From Methylobacterium sp. (lineage in GTDB: Bacteria; Pseudomonadota; Alphaproteobacteria; Rhizobiales; Beijerinckiaceae), in assembly GCF_019745455.1 (NCBI RefSeq), contig NZ_JAIETD010000032.1:29282-93281 (forward strand): DNA of 64,000 nucleotides, given 5' to 3'. Positions within the stretch are counted from its first letter, which is position 1, and each line of letters begins with the position of its first letter. The notes under the pieces were generated by a model. It saw only the letters and a list, made by a program, of their open reading frames with translations, ran no database searches and was not told where the DNA came from. Below are positions 27,099 through 35,385 of this stretch, one piece after another. The translations under genes and the position numbers were made by a program.

Positions 27099-27713
27099 AT
27101 GGCGCAGGGCCTGCCGGCCGCTCCGGAGCACGACATCGTCATCCGGCCGTCGTCGGATGCCGACGTGCCGGCGATGGTGGCGATCTACGCTCATCACATC
27201 CGCCGCGGCGTCGGGGACGTGGCGGACGACGATGCCGGTGCGCTCCATCCCGACGATCTCAAGCGGCGCCGGAAGGCCATGCGCAAGAAGCGCCTGCCGC
27301 ACCTCGTCGCCGACCGCGACGGAGTCGTTGCCGGTTATGCCTATGCGGTGCCGTTCCGCAAGCGCCCGGCCTATCGCTACACCCTCAAGCACTCGATCTA
27401 CGTCCACCACCAGCACCTCCATGCCGGGATCGGGCGGCGGCTGCTCCCGGCCCTGATCGAGGCCTGCGCCGCGGGCGGCTACCGCCAGATGATCGGCTAT
27501 ATCGACGCGCAGAACGAGGCGTCCCTGCGCCTCCACGAGGCTTGCGGCTTCGCCCGGGTCGGGCTCCTGCCGGCGGTCGGCTACAAGTATGGGCGCTGGA
27601 GCGACAGCGTCATGGTCCAATGCGCCCTCGGAACAGGCTCAGGCGACCAACCGGCGACGTGGGGCCGTCCGGTGGAGGCGATCGTCGCGGACCACGACTG
27701 GAGCGGGACGTGA
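27099..27713 (+). CDS. GNAT-family N-acetyltransferase, 204 aa
   Basis: This is a single GNAT domain. IVIRPSSDADVPAMVAIYAHHI opens the fold. SIYVHHQHLHAGIGRRLLPALIE carries the acetyl-CoA pyrophosphate loop (GIGRR). YIDAQNEASLRLHEACGFARVGLL is the classic motif B region of the phosphinothricin/amine acetyltransferase branch. It starts 2 bases after the decarboxylase stop and is surely in the same transcript, hinting at acetylation of a polyamine, but the PAT-like sequence also fits detoxification of amino-acid analogues. An insert rich in Asp/Lys (about 40-65) is unusual. Confidence 0.85.
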   Translation: MAQGLPAAPEHDIVIRPSSDADVPAMVAIYAHHIRRGVGDVADDDAGALHPDDLKRRRKAMRKKRLPHLVADRDGVVAGYAYAVPFRKRPAYRYTLKHSIYVHHQHLHAGIGRRLLPALIEACAAGGYRQMIGYIDAQNEASLRLHEACGFARVGLLPAVGYKYGRWSDSVMVQCALGTGSGDQPATWGRPVEAIVADHDWSGT

Positions 27714-27761
27714 CGGAGACACGGCGTTCCTGATAGATCCAGGCCGTATTCAGGAGACGGC

Positions 27762-28559
27762 ATGAGCGCGACCGACGAACTGCTTTACGAGGCCGACGCC
27801 GCTGGGATCGCCCGCATCACCCTGAACCGGCCGCAGGCGCGCAACGCCCTGACCTTCGCGATGTATCAGGGGTTGATCGACCGCTGTGCGGCGATCGAGG
27901 CCGATGCCTTGGTCAAGGTCCTCGTCATCGCGGGCGCCGGCGACAAGGCCTTCGCGGCCGGAACCGACATCGCGCAGTTCCGCGATTTTTCCTCGGCGCA
28001 GGATGCGATTGAGTACGAGCGCTTCATGGACCGGGTGATGAATGCGCTCGAACGCCTGCGAGTGCCGGTCATCGCGGCGGTGGCGGGTGCCTGTACCGGC
28101 GGCGGCGCGGCGATCGCGGCGGCCTGCGACCTGCGCATTGCCACGGAGGACGCGAAATTCGGCTTCCCGATCGCCCGGACCCTCGGCAACTGCCTCTCGC
28201 TCGTCAACCTCAAGCGGCTCTCGGACCTCATCGGCCCCGCCCGCGTCAAGGACATGATCTTTACCGCCCGCCTCGTCGGCGCGCGGGAGGCGCTCGCCAT
28301 CGGGCTCGTCGGCGAGGTCGTGCCGGATGCCGTAGCGCTCACGACCCGGGCCACCGAGCTCGCCGCCCTCGTCGCCGGCCATGCGCCGCTGACCCTCCGG
28401 GCCACCAAGGAAGGTCTTCGCCGCCTTCAGGCCATGGACGAAACAGAGGGCGAGCGCCCCGGCGATGATCTCATCCGCCTCTGCTATACCAGCGCCGACT
28501 TTCGCGAGGGGATGGAAGCGTTCCTCGGCAAGCGGGCGCCGCATTGGACGGGGCAGTAA
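27762..28559 (+). CDS. Enoyl-CoA hydratase/isomerase family protein, 265 aa
   Basis: This is a crotonase-fold enzyme. ITLNRPQARNALTFAMY and FAAGTDIAQF (first oxyanion-hole residue) are followed by VAGACTGGGAAIAAACDLRIA (second oxyanion Gly) and FGFPIARTLGNCLS. The usual Glu pair of a true hydratase is not obvious: the positions after GGGA read AIAAACD, and TLGNC replaces the common GxxPG segment. The reaction (hydratase, isomerase or hydrolase) is therefore open. A GGAGA site lies 5 bases before the ATG, and the gene starts 48 bases after the GNAT stop. Confidence 0.82.
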   Translation: MSATDELLYEADAAGIARITLNRPQARNALTFAMYQGLIDRCAAIEADALVKVLVIAGAGDKAFAAGTDIAQFRDFSSAQDAIEYERFMDRVMNALERLRVPVIAAVAGACTGGGAAIAAACDLRIATEDAKFGFPIARTLGNCLSLVNLKRLSDLIGPARVKDMIFTARLVGAREALAIGLVGEVVPDAVALTTRATELAALVAGHAPLTLRATKEGLRRLQAMDETEGERPGDDLIRLCYTSADFREGMEAFLGKRAPHWTGQ

Positions 28560-28690
28560 TCTAGAACCGTTACGCGACAGCGCGGCCGGAAGCGATCATC
28601 ACGGCGCGAAAGCGTAGCTGCGCTATATCTTTCACCCATCAAGACTTATCGTCCGGCCGCTTCTAGCGATTCGGTGCGGGGTGCTGTGTC

Positions 28691-29767
28691 ATGACGCGTG
28701 TCGGTTGGGGATTTCTGGCCCTCCTTGTCGGGTTGTGGCCGGCCATTGTTGCAGCCGATGCCACCGAGCCGACCAAGGACATCCCCGGGGTCAAGGACAG
28801 CCCTGTGCTGAAGCGCTACGAGGGCGCCTACATCGTCGGTTACGAGAAGTCCGCCTACACGGACTTCAAGGTGCCGCTGTCGAAGCTGGAGCAAACCGAT
28901 CAGCGCGACGTGACGAACAACCGCCTCTACGTGCCAAAGCAGCAGCAGGAGCTCGAAGGCGCCCTGACCCGGCTCGTCTATCTCATCCCCGCCGGCCGCT
29001 CGCCCTTCGAGGTGCTGCGCAACTACCAGGATGAGATCGAGGCCGGCGGCGGCTCGGTCCTCTACTCGTGCAAGGCCGAAGGCTGCGGCGGCGACCACAC
29101 CCGGTCCTCTTCCGGCGGCGGAAGCTCCTCCAGCCTGATGATGTATTTCTTTCGTGCCGCCGACGTGAAGGACCCGGCTTTCTCGAATGGGGCTTGCGCG
29201 GTCACCAGCACGATCAGCGATCAGCGCTACATGACCGCCAAGCGGCCCGATCCGGACGGGGACACCTGGCTCACGGTCCAGGCCTTCCGGGTCGACGGAG
29301 GGCCCTATTGTAAGGCCTTCACCGGTCGCACCGTCGCCGTCGTGCACCTGCTCGAACCGAAGGCGCGCGAGCGCAAGATGACCACCGTCAAGGCCGACGA
29401 AATGGCCAAAAGCATCGGCGCCACCGGCAAGGTCGCCCTCTACGGCATTCTGTTCGACACGGCCAAGACCGACGTGAAGCCGGAATCCGCCCCGACCCTC
29501 CAGGAGATCGCCGGCCTGATGAAGGCCGATTCCAAGCTCGCCGTCATCGTGGTCGGGCATACCGACAACCAGGGCGGCTACGATTACAACGTCGACCTCT
29601 CGAAGCGCCGCTCGGACGCGGTGATCAAGGCGCTCTCGGGCAGCTACGGCATCGACGCCAAGCGCCTCAAGGCCGCCGGGATCGGCATGGTCGCGCCGAC
29701 GGCCAGCAACGACGACGAGGCCGGCCGCGCCAAGAACCGGCGCGTCGAACTGGTCAAGCTGAACTGA
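28691..29767 (+). CDS. OmpA-family C-terminal domain envelope protein, 358 aa
   Basis: A signal peptide (WGFLALLVGLWPAIVAADA, cleavage near 24) is followed by a 200-residue N-terminal region with two likely disulfide Cys pairs (SCKAEGCGG and the Cys of GACAV and YCKAF) and a Ser/Gly-rich patch. Residues about 250-358 form a peptidoglycan-binding OmpA-like domain: LYGILFDTAKTDVKPES, VVGHTDNQGGYDYNVDLSKRR and GRAKNRRVELV. It should be periplasmic and cell-wall bound. It is the first gene of a run with an AprI/Inh inhibitor, LemA and an M48 protease, separated by 4 bases or overlapping. Confidence 0.87.
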   Translation: MTRVGWGFLALLVGLWPAIVAADATEPTKDIPGVKDSPVLKRYEGAYIVGYEKSAYTDFKVPLSKLEQTDQRDVTNNRLYVPKQQQELEGALTRLVYLIPAGRSPFEVLRNYQDEIEAGGGSVLYSCKAEGCGGDHTRSSSGGGSSSSLMMYFFRAADVKDPAFSNGACAVTSTISDQRYMTAKRPDPDGDTWLTVQAFRVDGGPYCKAFTGRTVAVVHLLEPKARERKMTTVKADEMAKSIGATGKVALYGILFDTAKTDVKPESAPTLQEIAGLMKADSKLAVIVVGHTDNQGGYDYNVDLSKRRSDAVIKALSGSYGIDAKRLKAAGIGMVAPTASNDDEAGRAKNRRVELVKLN

Positions 29768-29771
29768 CGCG

Positions 29772-30461
29772 ATGCGCCTCGCCCTCGCAGCTGTCGTCGT
29801 CGTGCTCGGAAGTCTGGGGGCTCCTGCACAGACGCTGCCCGATCATGCCCGCGACAGCCTCGGCGAGTGGCTCGCGGCGCCTGAAGACGGCAAGCCGGGC
29901 TGTCGGCTGAAGCTGACGAGTGAGCGGACCATCGGCGGCTGGTCGGCCGTGCCCGCGCCGGACTGCTCCGCGCGGCTGCCGAAGCTCGCCGAGGCCTCCG
30001 CCTGGGACTACGAAGGCGGCATTCGCCTGTTCGACGCGACGCGCCGGAAGGTCGCGACGTTCGAAGAGGACGAGACGACCCTGCTGAAAACTCGCGTGAC
30101 CGACGTCCCCGCAATCCTGCTGGTGCGCGCCAAGGCCGGCATCGACCGGGCACCGTCCGCGGCGCAAGTTGCGGGCCTCTGGACGATGCGTCGGCCGGGC
30201 GGGACACCGCTTTGCGCGGTCACCCTTGGCACCGAGAAACAGGTGGGCGAAGGCGGCACCGTTCTGGCGGCCGCCCCATGCGACGCGGCTGTGGCGAAGC
30301 TGAAGCTGTCGCGCTGGCAGATCGAGGATTTCGCCCTGATGCTCTATGGCGGCGGCGACTCTTCGCTGCGGTTCGAGCCTGGCCCCGAGGGCTTCGTGAA
30401 GGCCGAGGCTGGGCGTCCGCTCGAGATGGTGCGGGCGTCCCCTAAGGGAGACAGGCAATGA
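29772..30461 (+). CDS. Secreted protein with two AprI/Inh-type metalloprotease-inhibitor domains, 229 aa
   Basis: A short signal peptide (ALAAVVVVLGSLGAPAQ) precedes two tandem copies of an Inh-like beta-barrel. Copy 1 has LGEWLAAPEDGKPGCRLKL, then APDCSARLPKL and AWDYEGGIRLFD. Copy 2 has AGLWTMRRPGGTPLCAVTL, then AAPCDAAVAKL and RWQIEDFALMLY. Each keeps the Cys pair that forms the disulfide in known inhibitors. The family normally has one copy and inhibits secreted metzincin proteases by inserting its N-terminal strand. Here the stop overlaps the lemA ATG (ATGA), and an M48 metalloprotease follows, so the partner may be different from the classical one. Confidence 0.75.
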   Translation: MRLALAAVVVVLGSLGAPAQTLPDHARDSLGEWLAAPEDGKPGCRLKLTSERTIGGWSAVPAPDCSARLPKLAEASAWDYEGGIRLFDATRRKVATFEEDETTLLKTRVTDVPAILLVRAKAGIDRAPSAAQVAGLWTMRRPGGTPLCAVTLGTEKQVGEGGTVLAAAPCDAAVAKLKLSRWQIEDFALMLYGGGDSSLRFEPGPEGFVKAEAGRPLEMVRASPKGDRQ

Positions 30462-31015
30462 AATGGGTCGTCATCGGCGCCGTCGCCCTCATCGCGGTCT
30501 GGCTGGTCTTCACCTATAACGGCCTCGTCGCGCTCAAGGCGCGGGTCGCGCAAGCCTTCGGCGACGTCGACGTGCAACTCAAGCAGCGCCGCGACCTCAT
30601 CCCCAACCTCGTCGAGACCGTGAAGGGTTATGCCGGGCACGAGCGCGGCACCTTGGAGGCGGTCGTGCGCGCGCGCAACGAGGCGGCCACGGCCCGCGGC
30701 CCCGGCGCGCAGGCCGAGAGCGAAGCGGCTTTGCAGAGCGCGCTCGGTCGTCTCCTCGCCCTCAGCGAGGCCTATCCGGACCTGAAGGCCAACACCAACT
30801 TCCAAAGCCTTCAGGACGAGCTTTCGGAGGTCGAGAACCGCCTCGCGGCCGCTCGGCGCTTCTTCAACAACGCGGTCGCCGAGTACAATGCGGCGATCGC
30901 CGCGATCCCGGCCATCCTGTTCGCCCGGCGCCTGGGCTTCCATCCGCAGGCCGGCTTCGATCTCAGCGAGACCGAGCGCAAGCTGCTCGACGCCCCGCCC
31001 TCGGTCTCGTTCTGA
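30458..31015 (+). CDS. LemA-family protein, 185 aa
   Basis: LemA proteins have one N-terminal membrane helix (VVIGAVALIAVWLVFTYNGL) and a long helical bundle. The hallmark is QRRDLIPNLVETVKGYAGHE (about 43-62), followed by YPDLKANTNFQSLQDELSEVENRLAAAR with NNAVAEYNAAI, cut here into shorter segments. Function is unknown, but linkage to M48 proteases (HtpX-type) is common and recurs here: the next gene is an M48 protease 24 bases away. Translation is coupled to the preceding inhibitor gene by an ATGA overlap, with an AGGGAGA site inside it. Confidence 0.9.
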   Translation: MKWVVIGAVALIAVWLVFTYNGLVALKARVAQAFGDVDVQLKQRRDLIPNLVETVKGYAGHERGTLEAVVRARNEAATARGPGAQAESEAALQSALGRLLALSEAYPDLKANTNFQSLQDELSEVENRLAAARRFFNNAVAEYNAAIAAIPAILFARRLGFHPQAGFDLSETERKLLDAPPSVSF

Positions 31016-31039
31016 TCCGAGGCAACGGGAGGCCGCCCG

Positions 31040-32011
31040 GTGACCGCCTACGGCCTCTACACCCATATCCGCGCCAACGAGATCCGTTCGCGGGTGCTGG
31101 TGGGGATTCTCTTCGCCCTCGTCCTCGTGCTGGCCTTTGGCGCTGCGCTCGTCGTTCGGGCGATGGGTGGAAACCTGCCGGCGGGTAGCCCGCCGGCCTT
31201 GTCGATCTACCTCGCCGCCGCAGCCGGCGACCTGATCTGGCTCGGACCCATCGCCTTCGCGGGAGCCTTCCTGTGGCTGTTCGTAGCCTATCACGCCCAT
31301 CAACGGCTGATCGACGGAGTAACGGGTGCGCGAGCGGTGACGCGAGCCGAGGCACCCGAACTCTATGGCTTGCTGGAGAACCTGTGCATCGCCCGCGGCT
31401 TGACCGTTCCGAGGCTGAACGTCGTCGAGGATCAGGCGCTCAACGCCTATGCCACCGGCCTCAACCCGAACCAGTACGCCATCACGGTGACCACCGGGCT
31501 GACGCAGGCGCTCAATCCGCGCGAGATGGAGGCCGTGCTCGCCCACGAACTGACCCATATCCGCAACGACGACGTCCGCACCATGATGATCGCCATCCTG
31601 ATCGCCGGCGTCTTCAGCTTCGCGGGCGAGATGCTCATGCGCGGCAATCTCACGTCGGGCCGCGGACGCGACCGGGGTGGGGCGCTGCCGGCCCTTCTGA
31701 TCGGCGTCGCGCTGGTGGTCATCGCCTGGGGTGCATCCCGGCTGATCCGTTTCAGCCTGTCGCGGACACGTGAATACGTTGCCGACGCTGGCGCCGTCGA
31801 ATTGACGAAGGATCCTGATGCGATGATCGGCGCGCTTCTCAAGATCTCCGGCCGGGGCGAACTCGCTCGCGCGCCGTCAGGCGTGATGGAAATGTGCGTC
31901 GACAATCCACGCTCGGGGATCGGCGACCTCTTCGCGACTCATCCCTCGATCGACGACCGCATCGCGGCGCTGACGCGCTACGCCGGTGGATCTCCTCCAG
32001 AGCGTCGATAG
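31040..32011 (+). CDS. M48-family membrane metalloprotease (HtpX-like), 323 aa
   Basis: GTG start with a GGGAGG site 7 bases before. Two N-terminal membrane helices (about 20-45 and 60-85) precede the catalytic domain. HELTH (169-173) is the zinc site with Glu170 as catalyst, and EYVADAGAVEL supplies the third zinc ligand. Two more helices (IAILIAGVFSFAGEML and PALLIGVALVVIAWGA) lie between, as in HtpX. The enzyme should degrade or clip misfolded membrane proteins from the cytoplasmic side. The C-terminal FATHPSIDDRIAAL is typical. Last gene of the OmpA-inhibitor-LemA-protease run. Confidence 0.9.
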   Translation: MTAYGLYTHIRANEIRSRVLVGILFALVLVLAFGAALVVRAMGGNLPAGSPPALSIYLAAAAGDLIWLGPIAFAGAFLWLFVAYHAHQRLIDGVTGARAVTRAEAPELYGLLENLCIARGLTVPRLNVVEDQALNAYATGLNPNQYAITVTTGLTQALNPREMEAVLAHELTHIRNDDVRTMMIAILIAGVFSFAGEMLMRGNLTSGRGRDRGGALPALLIGVALVVIAWGASRLIRFSLSRTREYVADAGAVELTKDPDAMIGALLKISGRGELARAPSGVMEMCVDNPRSGIGDLFATHPSIDDRIAALTRYAGGSPPERR

Positions 32012-32116
32012 GCGGGGAGCCTTGCGAGAACCACGACATCCGCGCTCGCGGCGAATACTGAGTCTCGCCGCTCTTATTGCGCGACGTTCTGTTTCGTATC
32101 AGCCGATCACAGCTTG

Positions 32117-32122
32117 TATACT
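32117..32122 (+). promoter_or_regulatory. Candidate -10 element and GTATAC palindrome upstream of the GntR gene
   Basis: TATACT at 32117-32122 matches five of six -10 bases; no clear -35 at 17 bases is seen. It overlaps the 6-bp palindrome GTATAC (32116-32121) in CTTGTATACTTTG, similar to the short TTGTATAC-type operators of FCD regulators, so autoregulation is possible. Confidence 0.3.
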
Positions 32123-32167
32123 TTGCCAACCCGTATGAATAATCAGAATGAAAAAAGGGAGAGCGGC

Positions 32168-32824
32168 ATGAACCGGGGCGGGCGTTTGAGGCAGACGATC
32201 GAGGACGAGATCGTCGACGGACGGCTGCCATTGGGGGCGAGGCTCGACGAGACACAACTCGCCGAGCGCTTCGGCGTTTCGCGGACGCCGATCCGCGAGG
32301 CACTCCTGCAACTGGCGATGACGGGACTGGTCGAGATCAAGGCGCGCCGCGGGGCCATCGTCAGCGCGCCCGAGCCGCAGGTCCTGATCGCGATGTTCGA
32401 GACGATGGCTGAGATCGAGGCGTCCTGCGGTCGATTTGCGGCGCGCCGGCTGATCCCGCAGGACGAGGCCGATCTCAAGGCGTCGCTGGCCGCCTGCGCG
32501 GTCCTTGCCGAAGCGAATGACCCGGAGGGCTATTACCAGGAGAATTACGTTTTCCACACGGTGATCTATCGGGCCTGCCGCAACGCATTCCTATGCGAGC
32601 AGGCGCGCCTGCTGCATCGGCGTCTGACGCCTTTCCGGCGGCTGCAGCTTCGCGCCCGGAATCGTCTCGGACAATCCTTCGCCGAGCACGAAGCGATCGT
32701 CGATGCGGTGATGAAGGGGGACGAAGTTCGCGCCGCCGAGGCCCTGAGACTCCATGTGGTCGTCCAGGGAGACCGGTTCTCGGATCTCGTGGCCAGTCTG
32801 AAGACAGACGATCTTGTCGCCTGA
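32168..32824 (+). CDS. GntR-family (FCD subfamily) regulator, 218 aa
   Basis: The start at 32168 is chosen for its strong purine-rich site (AAAGGGAG). The winged helix-turn-helix is at about 1-65 (RLDETQLAERFGVSRTPIREALLQL). The FCD effector domain follows, with metal-site His candidates in HTVIYRACRNAF, FAEHEAIVDAV and LRLHVVVQ. FCD regulators usually sense small carboxylates and repress a nearby catabolic operon, but the adjacent genes are an M48 protease and a second GntR gene, so the target is not visible. Confidence 0.86.
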   Translation: MNRGGRLRQTIEDEIVDGRLPLGARLDETQLAERFGVSRTPIREALLQLAMTGLVEIKARRGAIVSAPEPQVLIAMFETMAEIEASCGRFAARRLIPQDEADLKASLAACAVLAEANDPEGYYQENYVFHTVIYRACRNAFLCEQARLLHRRLTPFRRLQLRARNRLGQSFAEHEAIVDAVMKGDEVRAAEALRLHVVVQGDRFSDLVASLKTDDLVA

Positions 32825-32900
32825 TGTGGTGTCATCGTGGCTTGGGCCGAGCGGCAAATTCTCGACGTGACGCTAAAGACCGGTTTTCGATTAAGGCGTC

Positions 32901-33593
32901 TCAGTCCGGGTCGAAAGCGTTGTCGGAATCGACGAAGTTGGCGGCGATGACCGACTTCTTGGCGCGGATGTGCTGGCGCATCAGCGAGGAGAGTGCCTCG
33001 CCGTCGCGGGCGCGAAGCAGTTCGATCATGCGCTCGTGCTCGGCCATCGCGGTCGCCCATTGCTCGGGGGATTGATGAGCGGAGTAACGGGAGCATTGGA
33101 CGCGACCGGACAACCCCACATAGATGTGATTGAGCGTGGCGTTGCGGCTCGCCGCCATGACCGCCTCGTGGATGGCGCGGTTGTGTCTGAAATAGGTATC
33201 CTGATCGCCCGTCTTCCAGGCCGAGATCATGGCGGAATGGTCCGCCTCGATATCGGCGACCTCCTCGTCCGAGATGGTGTGGCAGGTGATGGCCGCCGCG
33301 GTGGCTTCGAGCCCGGCGATGACCTCGATCATCTCCTCGATTTCCGACAGAGCGAGACTGGCGACGCGGGCGCCGCGATTCGGAAGCAGCTCCAGCAAGC
33401 CTTCGGTGGCCAAGATCTTGATCGCTTCCCGCAAGGGCGTGCGCGAGATGCCGAACCGCTCGGTCAACTCCCCTTCGTTCACGCGAGAACGCGGCTGAAG
33501 CTCTCCTGAAAGAATAAGCTCGCGCATTCGCTCCACAACCTCGTCATGGAGGTAGCGACGATTAATCGAGAGTGCCGTTTCCATTTTTGCCAT
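32901..33593 (-). CDS. GntR-family (FCD subfamily) regulator, 230 aa
   Basis: This is the second FCD-type regulator, converging with the first. DNA-binding domain about 12-80 (VNEGELTERFGISRTPLREAIKIL, LLELLPNRGARV). The FCD domain has the expected metal-binding pattern: Asp/His in ADHSAM and FRHNRAIHEAVM, and later EHERMIELL and HIRAKKS. The short inverted repeat AACAGA/TCTGTT (33615-33620 and 33642-33647) lies just upstream of its start. No catabolic operon is adjacent; zwf lies 157 bases upstream in the same direction. Confidence 0.87.
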   Translation of the reverse strand: MAKMETALSINRRYLHDEVVERMRELILSGELQPRSRVNEGELTERFGISRTPLREAIKILATEGLLELLPNRGARVASLALSEIEEMIEVIAGLEATAAAITCHTISDEEVADIEADHSAMISAWKTGDQDTYFRHNRAIHEAVMAASRNATLNHIYVGLSGRVQCSRYSAHQSPEQWATAMAEHERMIELLRARDGEALSSLMRQHIRAKKSVIAANFVDSDNAFDPD

Positions 33594-33750
33594 CTGTCAA
33601 CGCACTGAATACAGAACAGAAAACACGATTCCGTCTACGACTCTGTTTAGAGGTGAACCATTTCCGAGTCGAGCCGCCAGTGCATGGCTGAATACGCAGA
33701 TTGGCCGATGTCCTGCTTTGAACAGCAAAATGGACGAGAGTTACCGAGTG

Positions 33751-35229
33751 TCAGTTCATTTCCTCGTGCCAAGTACGGCCATCGCGCTCGATGAGAGCGA
33801 TGGCCGCGGTGGGTCCCCAGCTTCCGGCGGGATAGAGTCGAGGAGACTCGGGCCGGTCTGCCCACGCTTTCAACAGCGAATCAGCCCAGGCCCACGCGAC
33901 CTCGACCTCGTCTCGACGCATGAACAGTGTCGCGTTGCCGCGCACGACATCCATCAGCAGGCGCTCGTAGGCGTCGGGATAGCGCTGCTTGAACGTCTCC
34001 TCGAAGGAGATGTCGAGGTTGGTCGGCCTAAGCCGCATGCCGCCGGGACCAGGGTCCTTGGTCATGACTTCGAGCTTGATGCCTTCCTCGGGCTGGAGGC
34101 GGATGACGAGGCGATTCGGCTCGCGCCCGAACGACTCGGCGGGGAAGATCGAGAACGGCGAGGCGCGGAACTGCACCACGATCTCGGAGAGCTTCTTGGG
34201 CAACCGCTTGCCAGTGCGCAGGTAGAAGGGCACGCCGGCCCAGCGCCAGGATTGGACCTCGAGCTTCAACGCCACGAAGGTCTCGGTCCGGCTCGCTTCG
34301 TTTCCGCCGATATCGGTGCGGTAGCCGTCGACCGATTTGCCGTCGATGGCGCCAGCCGCGTACTGGCCGCGGACGGTCACGCTCTGGACATCGTTGGGCG
34401 TGATCGGCTTGAGTGCCCGCAGCACCTTGAGCTTCTCGTCGCGCACGGAATTGGCATCCAGGGAAAGCGGGCTCTCCATCGCCATGAGGCAGAGGAGCTG
34501 CAGCATGTGGTTCTGCACCATGTCGCGCAGGGCGCCCGAGGTGTCGTAGTAACCGGCCCGACCCTCGACGCCGACGGTCTCGCCGACGGTGATCTGGACA
34601 TGATCGATGACGTCCGCCGTCCAGAGGCGCTCGAAGATGGTGTTGGCAAAACGCAGCGCGAGGAGGTTCTGCACCGTCTCCTTGCCGAGGTAATGGTCGA
34701 TTCGGAAGATCTGCTCCTCGGGAAAGACCTCGCCGACCGCATCGTTGATGGCGCGGGCCGATTTGAGGTTCTTGCCGATCGGCTTCTCCAGCACGACACG
34801 GGACTTGTCGCCAATGAGCCCATGGGCAGAGAGGTTGCGGCAGATCGAGCCGTAGAGGTCGGGCGAGGTCGCGAGATAGAATGGCCGTATCTGATCGGGT
34901 CGCTCGGCGAGCTTGGCGGCGAGGTCGCTCCAGCCTTCTTCCCCTGCCCCGTCGACGGCGACGTAATCGACATGTTCGAGGAAGTCGGCGAGTTTGGTCT
35001 CGTCGATGTCCACAGCCGGCACGAACCGCTTGACAGCATCGCGGGCCCGCTCGCGGAACGCCTCCGTACTCATCGCCGAGCGCGAGGCGCCGATGATCCG
35101 GCTGGTCTTAGGGATCTGGCCGTCCTTGAAGCGATAGTACAGGGCGGGCAGGAGCTTGCGGGTGGTCAGGTCGCCGGTGGCACCGAAGACGACGCAATCG
35201 AAGGACGCGACGGGGATGATGGTGGCCAA
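33751..35229 (-). CDS. zwf: Glucose-6-phosphate 1-dehydrogenase, 492 aa
   Basis: Zwf oxidises glucose-6-phosphate with NADP+ (or NAD+) as the first step of the pentose-phosphate and Entner-Doudoroff routes. FGATGDLTTRKLLPAL is the coenzyme motif, RIDHYLGKETVQNLL the active site with the substrate Lys and His, and RTGKRLPKKLSEI the second conserved block. Length is standard. The start is TTG at 35229: no in-frame ATG lies upstream before a stop, the frame reads straight into the family N-terminus, and a GGGAG site is 7 bases away. pgl and edd are not adjacent. Confidence 0.95.
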   Translation of the reverse strand: MATIIPVASFDCVVFGATGDLTTRKLLPALYYRFKDGQIPKTSRIIGASRSAMSTEAFRERARDAVKRFVPAVDIDETKLADFLEHVDYVAVDGAGEEGWSDLAAKLAERPDQIRPFYLATSPDLYGSICRNLSAHGLIGDKSRVVLEKPIGKNLKSARAINDAVGEVFPEEQIFRIDHYLGKETVQNLLALRFANTIFERLWTADVIDHVQITVGETVGVEGRAGYYDTSGALRDMVQNHMLQLLCLMAMESPLSLDANSVRDEKLKVLRALKPITPNDVQSVTVRGQYAAGAIDGKSVDGYRTDIGGNEASRTETFVALKLEVQSWRWAGVPFYLRTGKRLPKKLSEIVVQFRASPFSIFPAESFGREPNRLVIRLQPEEGIKLEVMTKDPGPGGMRLRPTNLDISFEETFKQRYPDAYERLLMDVVRGNATLFMRRDEVEVAWAWADSLLKAWADRPESPRLYPAGSWGPTAAIALIERDGRTWHEEMN

Positions 35230-35385
35230 GTTCGGCTCCCGTTTTCTGATGATGTTCGAGGCAGACGGCCCTCGGCCGGTCCCCCACGCGATCGGTTCGG
35301 CTTAAACCGGTAGCAAGAGCTTCGCCAGCGGCGCGGCGTGTCGACATCGGAGGCGGGTTGGTCTTCTGGAGCAGAGGTCGGGTGC

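Noticed and set aside
33718..35313. 531-codon frame opposite zwf
   Set aside because: The zwf frame has all family motifs; the antisense product has none.
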